From Bifidobacterium breve (lineage in GTDB: Bacteria; Actinomycetota; Actinomycetes; Mycobacteriales; Mycobacteriaceae): a DNA stretch of 7,776 nucleotides. The notes beneath the pieces were generated by a model that was given only the letters and a program-made list of their open reading frames with translations, was not told the origin of the DNA and made no database searches. The translations under genes and the position numbers were made by a program. Each line of letters opens with the position of its first letter. Position 1 is the stretch's first letter. Location: NCBI GenBank assembly GCA_943331415.1, contig CALQLM010000039.1, positions 1 to 7,776 on the forward strand. Reading direction: 5' to 3'. Of this stretch, positions 1 through 7,662 are shown in pieces.

Positions 1-765
<765 letters not shown>

Positions 766-773
<8 letters not shown>

Positions 774-1374
774 GCGATGACACCGGCTGCTCGACGGCGG
801 GGGTGGCGGAGCGTGTCGACCACGCCCGCCATCCGGCGACGGCCATGCCGATGAGGACCGCGTAGAACAGCGACGTGAAATAGAGGCCCTGGCTGGCGTA
901 GAGCACCGCACCGACGGTGTTCACCATGATCCACGCGGGCCAGGTTTCCTTCTTCTGCAGCACCATGAGCAACTGGGCGGTCGCCGAACCCGCGAGCATG
1001 AAGGCGTCGCCCCAGGTTGCGGCGCCGCCGATGCTCTGGAGCAGGGGCGCCACCAGTGCCCACGCGACGCCGGTGGCGACAACGGTGCCTACCCGCGCGG
1101 CGGGGCTGAGCCGGCCGGGCATCCGGACACCCTCCTTGCCCCAGGAGAACCAGCCCCAGATGGCCGCGGCCATGAAGATCAGTTGCATGGCGGCCGAGGC
1201 GAACAGGTCGAATTCGACGAACAACCAGCCGTACAGCAGGCTCGACAGGAAGTAGAGGGGCCAGGTCCAGCGGGTCCCGCGGATGCCGAGGGCGATGGCG
1301 ATCAGGGCCAGGATCACCGACGCGCCTTCGATGGCGGTGACGTCGTAATCCCACAGTGTGAATAGAACAGTCAT
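766..1374 (-). CDS. pnuT: PnuC-family vitamin transporter, probably the thiamine type (PnuT)
   Basis: A 202-residue inner-membrane protein of the PnuC family, which moves unphosphorylated vitamins by facilitated diffusion; intracellular phosphorylation then traps them. Hydrophobic stretches near residues 17-33, 37-54, 57-77, 95-114, 122-140, 146-163 and 167-184 fit the seven-helix PnuC fold. Family-like features are the aromatic W-G-W-F-S-W block at 73-78 and the K-x-x-x-W-x-x-W-I-x-x-N segment around 141-152, then a tyrosine- and glycine-rich last helix. The ATG at 1374-1372 has a good ribosome site, AGGGAG, 8 bases upstream, which lies inside a TPP riboswitch. The sequence alone would give 'nicotinamide riboside transporter PnuC'. 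TPP-riboswitch control is the known hallmark of the PnuT subgroup, so thiamine is the likelier cargo. The downstream kinase overlaps by 8 bases. Confidence 0.85.
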
Positions 1375-1380
1375 GACGGA

Positions 1381-1470
1381 CGCTCCCTACCCGGCATTAC
1401 CCGGACGGTCATGCGGTCGGCGACGCTGTATGTCACCTTCTCAGACCGGTTGCCCGGACTCCCGCGAGTG
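1381..1470 (-). promoter_or_regulatory. TPP riboswitch (THI box) controlling the transporter-kinase operon
   Basis: Read on the - strand, the leader carries the TPP aptamer signatures in order. P1 pairs CACTC (1470-1466) with GAGCG (1385-1381), with one mismatch. P2 can pair GCGG with CCGC. P3 is CCGG-GCAA-CCGG (1457-1446), closed by a GNRA loop. The invariant CTGAGA is at 1444-1439. The optional P3a stem is GGTGAC/GTCGCC (1437-1432 with 1424-1419). Then come the GACC element, CCGG-GTAATG-CCGG (1404-1391) and the conserved GTAGGGAG (1390-1383). AGGGAG at 1388-1383 is also the transporter's Shine-Dalgarno sequence and runs into the P1 3' strand, so TPP binding should hide it and stop translation. 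A weak promoter candidate upstream is TTGACC (1509-1504), 18 bases before TACCGC (1485-1480). Confidence 0.93.
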
Positions 1471-1541
1471 GTTTCCCCTGCGGTACAGGTTAGGCCAACG
1501 CCCGGTCAACCGGTGCACGCGGTGGGGCCACCATCGGCCAG

Positions 1542-1555
1542 TAGGCTTTCACGAA
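1542..1555 (+). promoter_or_regulatory. -10 element and predicted leaderless start for the FAH-family gene
   Basis: TAGGCT at 1542-1547 fits the mycobacterial -10 consensus TANNNT and ends 7 bases before the A of the ATG at 1555. That spacing places the transcription start on the start codon. No Shine-Dalgarno sequence precedes the ATG. Leaderless messages are common in mycobacteria. I see no good -35 hexamer, which is also usual for this promoter class. The prediction is inference from spacing. Confidence 0.55.
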
Positions 1556-2334
1556 TGCGTCTCGGTCGTATCGCCAGCCCCGACGGGGTCGCCTTTGTCA
1601 GCATCGAGGGTGAGGGCGATGCCGCCGTCGCCCGTGAGATCGCGGAGCATCCCTTCGGTACGCCGACCTTTACCGAGCGGTCCTGGCCGCTGGCCGATGT
1701 GCGACTGCTGGCGCCGATCCTGGCCAGCAAGGTGGTCTGCATGGGCAAGAACTATCTCGAGCACGTCATTGAGATGGGTGGCGATGCCGCGCCGGAAGAT
1801 CCGATTATCTTCCTCAAGCCCAACACCTCGATCATCGGACCCGGTGTTGCGATCCAACTCCCGGCCGCCGCCTCACCGGTACACCACGAGGGCGAACTGG
1901 CGGTGGTGATCGGCCGACCATGCAAGGACGTGCCCGCGGCGAAGGCGGCCGAGAACATCCTCGGGTACACGATCGCCAACGACGTCTCGGCCCGCGATCA
2001 GCAGAAGGCCGACGGACAGTGGATGCGGGCCAAAGGCCACGACACCTTCTGCCCGGTGGGACCGTGGATCGTCACCGATCTCGACCCGTCGGACCTGGAG
2101 ATCCGCACCGAGGTCAACGGAGTGCTTCGTCAGCACAGCCGGACCTCGCTGCTGATCCACGATATCGGCGCCATCATCGAATGGATCTCCGCGGTGATGA
2201 CGCTGCTGCCCGGTGATCTGATCCTCACCGGAACGCCGGCCGGTGTGGGGCCGATCGAAGACGGTGACACCGTGAGCATCACCATCGAGGGCATCGGAAC
2301 TCTGACCAACCCCGTGGTCCGGAAGGGCAGATGA
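1555..2334 (+). CDS. Fumarylacetoacetate hydrolase-family protein (FAHD1/YcgM-like; Rv2993c homologue)
   Basis: A 259-residue cytoplasmic enzyme of the FAH superfamily, which cleaves, decarboxylates or isomerises small 2-oxo acids with a divalent metal. The family includes acylpyruvase/oxaloacetate decarboxylase and 5-carboxymethyl-2-hydroxymuconate isomerase-type enzymes. A roughly 50-residue N-terminal region precedes the catalytic domain. Visible signatures: G-K-N-Y at 64-67, F-L-K-P-N at 86-90, the metal ligands Glu112 and Glu114 in [11 protein letters not shown] plus Asp143 in [14 protein letters not shown] at 160-165, and the C-terminal [16 protein letters not shown]. The frame is open back to 1411, but the ATG at 1555 matches the mycobacterial N-terminus [11 protein letters not shown] as I remember it and has a well-placed -10. 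The stop overlaps gltX by 4 bases, so the two are co-transcribed. No aromatic-catabolism genes are nearby, so a housekeeping acylpyruvase or oxaloacetate role is plausible but unproven. Confidence 0.9.
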   Translation: MRLGRIASPDGVAFVSIEGEGDAAVAREIAEHPFGTPTFTERSWPLADVRLLAPILASKVVCMGKNYLEHVIEMGGDAAPEDPIIFLKPNTSIIGPGVAIQLPAAASPVHHEGELAVVIGRPCKDVPAAKAAENILGYTIANDVSARDQQKADGQWMRAKGHDTFCPVGPWIVTDLDPSDLEIRTEVNGVLRQHSRTSLLIHDIGAIIEWISAVMTLLPGDLILTGTPAGVGPIEDGDTVSITIEGIGTLTNPVVRKGR

Positions 2335-3794
2335 TGACAGGGCCTGTGCGCGTGCGGTTCTGTCCGTCGCCGACCGGAACCCCGCATGTCGGACTGGTCC
2401 GCACGGCCCTGTTCAACTGGGCCTACGCCCGCCATACCGGCGGGGTGTTCGTCTTCCGCATCGAGGACACCGATGCCGCGCGCGATTCCGAAGAGAGCTA
2501 CGCCGCGATCCTGGATGCGTTGCGCTGGCTGGGATTGAACTGGGACGAGGGCCCGGAAATCGGCGGGCCGTATGAGCCGTACCGGCAGTCACAGCGCGGC
2601 GATCTCTATCGCGATGTGCTGGCACGGCTGGTGGACTCCGGTGCGGCGTACCCGGCGTACTCGACTCCCGGGGAGGTCGAAGCCCGCCATATCGCGGCCG
2701 GACGCAATCCGAAAATGGGGTACGACAACTACGACCGTGATCTCACTGACGCTCAGCGCGCCGAATACAGCGCCGCCGGTCGCAACCCGGTGCTGCGACT
2801 GCGGATGCCTGATGAGGACATCAGATGGGGTGACCTGGTACGTGGGGAGACGACGTTCGCCGCAGGCACGGTGCCCGACTTCGCCCTGACCCGTGGTACC
2901 GGAGAGCCGCTCTACACCCTGGTCAATCCGGTCGACGATGCGTTGATGAAGATCACCCATGTGCTGCGCGGTGAGGATCTGCTGCCCTCGACTCCGCGAC
3001 AGATCGCCCTGCATCGCGCGCTGATCCGCATCGGTGTCGGCGAGTGCGTTCCCGAGTACGCACATCTGCCAACGGTCCTCGGGGATGGCACCAAGAAGCT
3101 GTCCAAGCGCGATCCGCAATCCAATCTGTTCCTGCATCGCGATCGCGGCTTCATTCCAGAGGGTCTGCTGAACTACCTCGCACTACTGGGCTGGGGGATC
3201 GCCGACGATCACGACATCTTCAGCCTTGAGGAGATGGTGCGGGCCTTTGATGTCATCGACGTCAACTCCAACCCGGCCCGGTTCGATCAGAAAAAGGCCG
3301 ACGCCATCAACGCCGAGCACATCCGGCTTTTGAGCGAGGCCGAGTTCACCGCTCGACTGCGCGCATACTTCGACGTCCACGGCTACGACACCGGTCTGGA
3401 CGAGACCGGGTTTGCGACCGCCGCCCACCTGGTGCAGACCCGCATCGTCGTGCTGTCCGACGCGTGGAACCTGTTGAAGTTCTTCAACGACGCCTGCTAC
3501 GCGATCGACCCCGCCGCCGCGGCCAAGGAACTGGGCGCCGATGCCGTCGGCGTGCTCGATTCCGCCTGCGCGGCACTCGACGGCGTATCGCCGTGGACCG
3601 CCGCGGGTATCGAGGAAGCGCTGAAGTCCGCTCTGATCGATGGCTTGGGGCTCAAGCCGCGCAAGGCGTTCGGTCCGATCCGTGTTGCGGTGACTGGTTC
3701 GGTCGTCAGTCCACCGTTGTACGAGTCGCTGGAACTGCTGGGCCGAGACCGCAGCCTGGGTCGGCTGCGCGCGGCCCGTGACGGGGCGCAGTGA
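2331..3794 (+). CDS. gltX: Glutamate-tRNA ligase, probably non-discriminating
   Basis: This cytoplasmic class I synthetase attaches glutamate to tRNA-Glu; in mycobacteria it also charges tRNA-Gln, and GatCAB then amidates the product. The 487-residue product is close to the usual length. It shows the HIGH-type signature [10 protein letters not shown] at residues 12-21, [13 protein letters not shown] at 42-54, the [15 protein letters not shown] block at 210-224, the KMSKS-type motif KKLSKR at 255-260, and a helical C-terminal anticodon-binding part. Two ATGs are possible, at 2331 and 2334. The first overlaps the upstream stop as ATGATGA. The ribosome site GGAAGG at 2321-2326 is 4 bases from the first and 7 from the second, so the second may be used; the protein differs by one Met. 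It is translationally coupled to the FAH-family gene, and its two likely tRNA substrates follow within 260 bases. Confidence 0.97.
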   Translation: MMTGPVRVRFCPSPTGTPHVGLVRTALFNWAYARHTGGVFVFRIEDTDAARDSEESYAAILDALRWLGLNWDEGPEIGGPYEPYRQSQRGDLYRDVLARLVDSGAAYPAYSTPGEVEARHIAAGRNPKMGYDNYDRDLTDAQRAEYSAAGRNPVLRLRMPDEDIRWGDLVRGETTFAAGTVPDFALTRGTGEPLYTLVNPVDDALMKITHVLRGEDLLPSTPRQIALHRALIRIGVGECVPEYAHLPTVLGDGTKKLSKRDPQSNLFLHRDRGFIPEGLLNYLALLGWGIADDHDIFSLEEMVRAFDVIDVNSNPARFDQKKADAINAEHIRLLSEAEFTARLRAYFDVHGYDTGLDETGFATAAHLVQTRIVVLSDAWNLLKFFNDACYAIDPAAAAKELGADAVGVLDSACAALDGVSPWTAAGIEEALKSALIDGLGLKPRKAFGPIRVAVTGSVVSPPLYESLELLGRDRSLGRLRAARDGAQ

Positions 3795-3901
3795 GAATCT
3801 TTGATAGTGTGCTCGTCGGCCCGCAACAGCCGGCAATCGTGGACGACCGCCCGAGCCAGGATCGGTAAAAAGCGAACTGACCAGCTGTTATGGGCAATGA
3901 A

Positions 3902-3973
3902 TGGGGTATGGTGTAATTGGCAACACAGCTGTTTCTGGTACAGCCATTCTAGGTTCGAGTCCTGGTACCCCAG
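3902..3973 (+). tRNA. tRNA-Gln (anticodon CTG)
   Basis: The cloverleaf is complete. Acceptor TGGGGTA (3902-3908) pairs perfectly with TACCCCA (3966-3972), followed by discriminator G3973. The D stem is GTGT/ACAC (3911-3914 with 3923-3926). The anticodon stem is GCTGT/ACAGC with loop TTCTGGT, giving CTG at 3935-3937 for CAG codons. The T arm has TTCGAGT in the loop. CCA is not encoded. The first pair is T1-A72, the feature by which bacterial GatCAB recognises tRNA-Gln. No confident promoter is visible; TTATGG near 3888-3893 is a weak -10 at best, so the gene may be read through from gltX. Confidence 0.97.
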
Positions 3974-4047
3974 CAATTATGTCGGCAAATGCCGCTGCGA
4001 TATGCTGACTCACCGGCGTGCTTCACAGCACTCCACAGATTGTTCTA

Positions 4048-4120
4048 GCCCCCGTCGTCTAGCGGCCTAGGACGCCGCCCTCTCACGGCGGTAGCGTGGG
4101 TTCGAATCCCATCGGGGGTA
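4048..4120 (+). tRNA. tRNA-Glu (anticodon CTC)
   Basis: Acceptor GCCCCCG (4048-4054) pairs with CGGGGGT (4113-4119), with G1 opposite T72 as a wobble, and discriminator A4120. The anticodon stem is CCGCC/GGCGG with loop CTCTCAC, giving CTC at 4082-4084 for GAG codons. The T loop is TTCGAAT. CCA is not encoded. It lies 74 bases after tRNA-Gln on the same strand; I see no separate promoter in that gap. Confidence 0.97.
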
Positions 4121-4157
4121 CTCAATGTCCGCGAAATTCCCGCGAAACTCTCCCGCG

Positions 4158-4655
4158 TTACGGGGCTGGCGCCGTCGAACCGGCCAGCGGCATGGCGGGC
4201 ATCCCGAGCTTGTGGTGATCCCAGGACCGCACCCGGTTTGCGACGATGCGTACGGCAACGCGCTTGTTCATCATCATGTCGACCGCAGGTCTGAGGTCAT
4301 CGGTGTAGGGACCGTTGTAGCGTTCCCACACGCTGACGCCGACCCTGAAGATGGTGTCGGGGTCGTCGAGAATCTCGGCGACGCCCTCGAATGACACCCC
4401 CCGCAGACTGTCGTAGGTCATCCCATCCTCGATCAGGAAGCTCACCCGTGGATCGCGGCGAAGGTTGACCACCTTCTGTGACTTGACCTTCGTCTCGACC
4501 CAGATCTCGCCGTCGAGCACGCCGTACCACATCGCCACCAGGTGTGGCTGTCCATCGGGTCCGATGGTGGCCATGGTGCCGGTGCGGCTGCGCGCCACGA
4601 AGTCGGTGATCTCGTCGTCGGTCATGACGATCTGATTGCGCTGTTTACTTCCCAT
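4158..4655 (-). CDS. PNPOx-like split-barrel (FDOR-type) protein, Rv2991 homologue
   Basis: A 165-residue cytoplasmic protein of the pyridoxamine-5'-phosphate-oxidase-like split beta-barrel fold, in the group often described as F420- or flavin-binding in actinobacteria. The N-terminal half has the typical T-G-T-M-A-T-I-G-P-D-G-Q-P-H strand-turn-strand at 25-38. This is followed by K-V-K-S-Q-K and N-L-R-R-D-P-R-V-S-F (64-73), which in this family lie at the cofactor phosphate site, and V-S-F-E-G-V-A-E-I at 87-95. The product is nearly full-length identical in layout to M. tuberculosis Rv2991 as I remember it. The ATG at 4655-4653 is chosen by that N-terminus (MGxKQR); no Shine-Dalgarno sequence precedes it. 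It lies 28 bases after the IclR gene on the same strand and is probably co-transcribed. Substrate is unknown, and a true pyridoxamine oxidase role is unlikely. Confidence 0.88.
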   Translation of the reverse strand: MGSKQRNQIVMTDDEITDFVARSRTGTMATIGPDGQPHLVAMWYGVLDGEIWVETKVKSQKVVNLRRDPRVSFLIEDGMTYDSLRGVSFEGVAEILDDPDTIFRVGVSVWERYNGPYTDDLRPAVDMMMNKRVAVRIVANRVRSWDHHKLGMPAMPLAGSTAPAP

Positions 4656-4683
4656 AATTGTCAGTGTGTCAGGCCGCCGGCGC

Positions 4684-5385
4684 TCAGAGTCGACGGGTCA
4701 GCGCCTCAGCGGCGGCGAGCAGATCGGCCGCCCACCGCTCACCCGGCCGTCGACCCATCCGGTCGATCGGGCCGGAGACAGACACTGCGGCGATCACCAC
4801 GCCGTTGCCGTCGCGCACCGGAGCCGACACGCTGGCCACACCGGGTTCGCGCTCGGCCGCGCTCTGCGCCCAGCCGCGGCGGCGTACCTCGGCCAGGCTG
4901 CGTTCGGTGAACGTGGCCGAGGGTAGGACTGCCTGTTGGGTGGCGGCATCGCTGTAGGCGAGCAGCACTCGAGCACCCGAACCCGCCGTCATCGGCAGCC
5001 GTGCCCCGAGGGGCACGGTATCGCGAAGGCCCGCAGGTGGTTCCAGTGTTGCCACGCACACCCGCGTGGTGCCTTCGCGGCGGTATAGCTGAACGCTTTC
5101 GCCGGTGATCTCGCGCAACCCGGGCAACACGGCGGCGCCCGCGGCCAACAGCGGGTCGTCGACGTGGGCGGACAGTTCGGACAGGGCCGGGCCCAGCAGC
5201 CAGCGCCCGTCACTGTCGCGGGCCAGGAACCGGTGAAACTCCAGCCCGGCGGCCAGCCGGTGCGCCGTCGCCCGCGGCAGCCCGGTGCGTTCGCAGAGTT
5301 CGGTCAACCCGCAGGCTGACCCGGCGACCGCATGCAGCACACCCACCGCTTTGTCGAGGACGCCGATGCCGCTATCATTTCCCAC
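4684..5385 (-). CDS. IclR-family regulator, LtbR/NdgR/AreB type (Rv2989 homologue)
   Basis: A 233-residue DNA-binding regulator. The N-terminal winged helix-turn-helix occupies about residues 5-65, with a recognition region G-L-P-R-A-T-A-H-R-L around 35-44. The C-terminal IclR effector domain runs from about 75 to the end and includes the family signature around E-R-E-P-G-V-A-S-V-S-A-P-V at 178-190. Its position, divergent from leuC with a 46-base gap, is that of LtbR in Corynebacterium and NdgR/AreB in Streptomyces, which control leucine genes. Repression of leuCD and of itself is therefore the likely role. The start is the GTG at 5385-5383 (M-G-N-D-S-G-I-G), supported by a -10 placed for a leaderless message. 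An overlapping ATG at 5387 is out of frame. The ligand is unknown; a leucine-pathway intermediate would fit. Confidence 0.9.
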   Translation of the reverse strand: MGNDSGIGVLDKAVGVLHAVAGSACGLTELCERTGLPRATAHRLAAGLEFHRFLARDSDGRWLLGPALSELSAHVDDPLLAAGAAVLPGLREITGESVQLYRREGTTRVCVATLEPPAGLRDTVPLGARLPMTAGSGARVLLAYSDAATQQAVLPSATFTERSLAEVRRRGWAQSAAEREPGVASVSAPVRDGNGVVIAAVSVSGPIDRMGRRPGERWAADLLAAAEALTRRL

Positions 5386-5431
5386 ATCGAGATACTAGCG
5401 TCCCAGATAGTGAGATAGCGAGAGTCGGGCC
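5370..5431. promoter_or_regulatory. Divergent iclR/leuC control region with candidate operator
   Basis: On the - strand, TAGTAT (5397-5392) fits TANNNT and lies 6 bases before the GTG of the IclR gene, predicting a leaderless transcript. On the + strand, GATACT (5391-5396), overlapping it, is a possible leuC -10. GAGAG at 5420-5424 is leuC's ribosome site, 7 bases before the ATG. The region holds AGATA at 5390-5394, 5405-5409 and 5413-5417, TAGCG at 5396-5400 and 5416-5420, and a perfect inverted pair CGCTATC (5370-5376) and GATAGCG (5414-5420). These are likely IclR-protein contacts, by inference from position only; I did not match them to a published consensus. Confidence 0.5.
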
Positions 5432-6856
5432 ATGGCTGCACAACCAAGAACCCTGCCGGAGAAGGTGTGGGCGGATCACGTCGTCGTCGCCGGCGGCGCG
5501 ACCGAACCCGACCTGATCTACATCGATCTCCACCTCATCCATGAGGTCACCACACCGCAGGCCTTCGACGGCCTGCGACTGGCCGGCCGCACGGTGCGGC
5601 GCCCGGATCTGACCCTGGCGACCGAGGATCACAACGTGCCGACGGTCGACATCGACAAGCCGATTGCCGATCCGGTGTCGCGCACCCAGGTGGACGCGTT
5701 GCGACACAACTGCGCGGAGTTCGGCATCCGACTGCACTCGATGGGCGACCCGGAGCAGGGCATCGTGCACGTGGTGGGTCCGCAGTTGGGTCTCACCCAG
5801 CCCGGGATGACGATCGTCTGCGGGGACAGCCACACCTCGACCCATGGAGCGTTCGGTGCGCTCGCGATGGGAATCGGAACTTCGGAAGTGGAACACGTGC
5901 TGGCCACCCAGACACTGCCACTGCGTCCATTCAAGACCATGGCGGTCAATGTCGACGGACCGCTGCCTCCGGGAGTGACGGCCAAGGACATCATCCTGGC
6001 AGTGATCGCGAAGATCGGAACTGGCGGTGGCCAGGGGCATGTCATCGAGTACCGCGGAAGCACCATCGAATCGCTGTCGATGGAAGGTCGGATGACGGTC
6101 TGCAATATGAGCATCGAAGCCGGTGCCCGGGCGGGGTTGGTGGCACCGGACGCCACCACGTACGAATACCTGCGCGGGCGCCCCTACGCTCCGACGGGTT
6201 CGGAGTGGGACGCGGCCGTCGCGGCCTGGGATCAACTGCGCACCGATGACGGCGCCGAGTTCGACACCGAGGTCTATATCGACGCGACGACCCTGAGTCC
6301 ATTCGTCACCTGGGGCACCAACCCGGGACAGGGTGTACCCCTGTCGGAAGCGGTACCCGATCCCGAGCTCATGGGCAGCGATGCTGAACGGCAGTCGGCC
6401 GAGAAGGCGCTGGCCTATATGGACCTGCGTCCGGGAACGCCGATGCGCGATATCGCCGTCGACACCGTTTTCGTCGGATCGTGCACCAACGGCCGGATCG
6501 AGGATCTGCGCGCGGTGGCCGAGGTGCTGCGCGGCCGCCGGGTGGCCGACGGGGTGCGGATGCTGATCGTTCCCGGGTCGATGAGGGTGCGGGCGCAGGC
6601 CGAATCCGAGGGACTGGGGGAGATCTTCACCGCCGCGGGCGCGCAGTGGCGTCAGGCCGGCTGCTCCATGTGCCTGGGGATGAACCCCGATCAACTCGCA
6701 GCCGGGCAACGGTGCGCGTCGACGTCCAACCGCAACTTCGAGGGTCGGCAGGGCAAGGGCAGCCGCACGCATTTGGTGTCACCGGCCGTCGCCGCCGCCA
6801 CCGCGGTGCGCGGCACGCTGTCGTCACCCGCCGATCTCGCTATCGCGACGAACTGA
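5432..6856 (+). CDS. leuC: 3-isopropylmalate dehydratase large subunit
   Basis: LeuC with LeuD isomerises 2-isopropylmalate to 3-isopropylmalate through dehydration and rehydration, using a [4Fe-4S] cluster of the aconitase type in the cytoplasm. The 474-residue product has the normal length. The three cluster cysteines are visible: Cys351 in FVGSCTNGR, and Cys411 and Cys414 in [12 protein letters not shown]. Other family marks are T-E-D-H-N-V-P-T at 64-71, G-D-S-H-T-S-T-H-G at 131-139, S-M-E-G-R-M-T at 216-222 and the terminal N-R-N-F-E-G-R-Q. The ATG at 5432 has GAGAG 7 bases upstream. It is the first gene of a leuC-leuD operon, divergent from an IclR-type regulator that probably represses it when leucine is plentiful. 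Confidence 0.98.
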   Translation: MAAQPRTLPEKVWADHVVVAGGATEPDLIYIDLHLIHEVTTPQAFDGLRLAGRTVRRPDLTLATEDHNVPTVDIDKPIADPVSRTQVDALRHNCAEFGIRLHSMGDPEQGIVHVVGPQLGLTQPGMTIVCGDSHTSTHGAFGALAMGIGTSEVEHVLATQTLPLRPFKTMAVNVDGPLPPGVTAKDIILAVIAKIGTGGGQGHVIEYRGSTIESLSMEGRMTVCNMSIEAGARAGLVAPDATTYEYLRGRPYAPTGSEWDAAVAAWDQLRTDDGAEFDTEVYIDATTLSPFVTWGTNPGQGVPLSEAVPDPELMGSDAERQSAEKALAYMDLRPGTPMRDIAVDTVFVGSCTNGRIEDLRAVAEVLRGRRVADGVRMLIVPGSMRVRAQAESEGLGEIFTAAGAQWRQAGCSMCLGMNPDQLAAGQRCASTSNRNFEGRQGKGSRTHLVSPAVAAATAVRGTLSSPADLAIATN

Positions 6857-6867
6857 GGAGAGCACGC

Positions 6868-7461
6868 ATGGAAGCCTTCAGCGCCCACACCGGAATCGGT
6901 GTGCCCTTGCGCCGGTCGAATGTCGACACCGACCAGATCATTCCCGCGGTGTACCTCAAGAGCGTCTCGCGGACGGGTTTCGAGGACGGTTTGTTCGCCG
7001 CCTGGCGCAACGACCCCTCCTTCATCCTCAATCAGAGTCCCTTCGATCGCGGCTCGGTCTTGGTCGCCGGCCCGGACTTCGGTACCGGTTCCTCGCGCGA
7101 GCACGCGGTCTGGGCGCTGATGGACTACGGCTTCCGGGTAGTCATCTCGTCCCGTTTCGCCGATATCTTCCGCGGCAACGCCGGTAAGGCCGGGCTGTTG
7201 GCGGCCGAAGTGGCGCAAGATGATGTCGAGCTGCTCTGGAAGCTCATCGAGCAGAGTCCGGGGTTGGAAATCACCGTCAACCTCAAGGACCGAACCATCG
7301 CGGCCGGAACAGTCGTGGTGCCGTTCACCATCGATGAGTACACCGCATGGCGACTGCTCGAAGGACTTGACGATATCGGCCTTACGCTGCGGAAACTTTC
7401 TGAAATCGAAGCCTTCGAAGCGGCGCGGCCGAGTTGGAAACCGCGCATCGCGACGCCCTGA
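6868..7461 (+). CDS. leuD: 3-isopropylmalate dehydratase small subunit
   Basis: LeuD is the small, swivelling domain subunit that closes the active site of LeuC and contributes substrate-specificity residues. The 197-residue length is normal for the bacterial type. Visible motifs are N-V-D-T-D-Q-I-I-P at 18-26, the [13 protein letters not shown] loop at 68-80 and F-A-D-I-F-R-G-N at 97-104. The frame is open far upstream, inside leuC, but the ATG at 6868 is chosen because GAGGAG (6855-6860) is well spaced from it and the N-terminus [11 protein letters not shown] fits the family. It begins 11 bases after the leuC stop, so the subunits are made from one message. The tail after residue 185 is short and basic. 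Confidence 0.98.
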   Translation: MEAFSAHTGIGVPLRRSNVDTDQIIPAVYLKSVSRTGFEDGLFAAWRNDPSFILNQSPFDRGSVLVAGPDFGTGSSREHAVWALMDYGFRVVISSRFADIFRGNAGKAGLLAAEVAQDDVELLWKLIEQSPGLEITVNLKDRTIAAGTVVVPFTIDEYTAWRLLEGLDDIGLTLRKLSEIEAFEAARPSWKPRIATP

Positions 7462-7491
7462 CGACAGTCCGGCACGCCGCCGAAATCATGC

Positions 7492-7538
7492 TTGGCAATT
7501 GCTGAGGCGCGAGAAAAATAGTTGTTCGCGCGTGCCAA
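7492..7538. repeat. Nested inverted repeats downstream of leuD (possible RNA structure or terminator)
   Basis: An outer pair TTGGCA (7492-7497) and TGCCAA (7533-7538) encloses an inner pair GCGCGA (7507-7512) and TCGCGC (7526-7531). The inner loop is A-rich. Transcribed from leuD, this could fold as a long interrupted hairpin. No T-run follows directly, so a classical intrinsic terminator is not supported. A structured 3' end, a processed RNA or a protein-binding site are alternatives. Confidence 0.4.
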
Positions 7539-7545
7539 TCGCGTC

Positions 7546-7567
7546 AAAAAATTCCTCCGAACTTTTT
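7546..7567. terminator. A-tract/T-tract palindrome, possible bidirectional terminator or curved DNA
   Basis: AAAAAATTC (7546-7554), a CTCC loop and GAACTTTTT (7559-7567) form a stem with one mismatch. The right arm ends in five T. The stem is mostly A-T, so it is weak for a terminator, but A-tracts in such a GC-rich genome stand out and would bend DNA upstream of the hupB promoter. Confidence 0.3.
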
Positions 7568-7588
7568 GCTGTAAATGCGCGTGGCTCA

Positions 7589-7617
7589 TGGATATCTGCG
7601 TTCTAAGGGTTTACCGT
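7589..7617 (+). promoter_or_regulatory. Candidate hupB promoter
   Basis: TACCGT at 7612-7617 fits TANNNT. TGGATA at 7589-7594, with a 17-base spacer, matches TTGACA at three or four positions. The predicted transcription start falls near 7624, at the base of a hairpin in the leader. This is inference from spacing and the A/T-richer context; other starts are possible. Confidence 0.35.
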
Positions 7618-7623
7618 GTTCTC

Positions 7624-7647
7624 CAGTCGGTCCAGAGCGGACCACTG
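7624..7647 (+). promoter_or_regulatory. Hairpin in the hupB 5' leader
   Basis: CAGT (7624-7627), a bulged C and GGTCC (7629-7633) pair with GGACC (7639-7643) and ACTG (7644-7647) around the loop AGAGC, giving nine pairs. It ends five bases before the ribosome site GGAGG (7652-7656). Only three T follow, so termination is unlikely; a stabilising or translational leader structure fits better. Confidence 0.45.
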
Positions 7648-7662
7648 TTTCGGAGGATTTGA

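Noticed and set aside
1487..1509. TTGACC (1509-1504) with TAACCT (1492-1487) as the riboswitch-operon promoter
   Set aside because: The spacer is only 11 bases. The same TTGACC with TACCGC 18 bases away is possible but lacks the final T, so I left it as a remark only.
1411..1554. Upstream extension of the FAH-family gene to an ATG at 1411
   Set aside because: This stretch is the antisense of the TPP riboswitch and its leader, its translation is not family-like, and the ATG at 1555 has a fitting -10 and the conserved N-terminus.
3795..3901. Terminator or promoter between gltX and tRNA-Gln
   Set aside because: I found no stable hairpin with a T-run and no correctly spaced -35/-10 pair.
5375..6772. 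A 465-codon open frame antisense to leuC
   Set aside because: The product is His/Arg-rich with no recognisable domain; long antisense frames are expected opposite high-GC3 genes, and leuC has all catalytic residues.
6481..6867. Extension of leuD upstream through leuC
   Set aside because: The added residues are an out-of-frame reading of LeuC and are Arg-rich; the ATG at 6868 has a clear ribosome site.
7488..7505. Five-codon open frame (MLGNC) between leuD and hupB as a leader peptide
   Set aside because: It has no ribosome site, no run of regulatory codons, and lies inside the nested inverted repeats.
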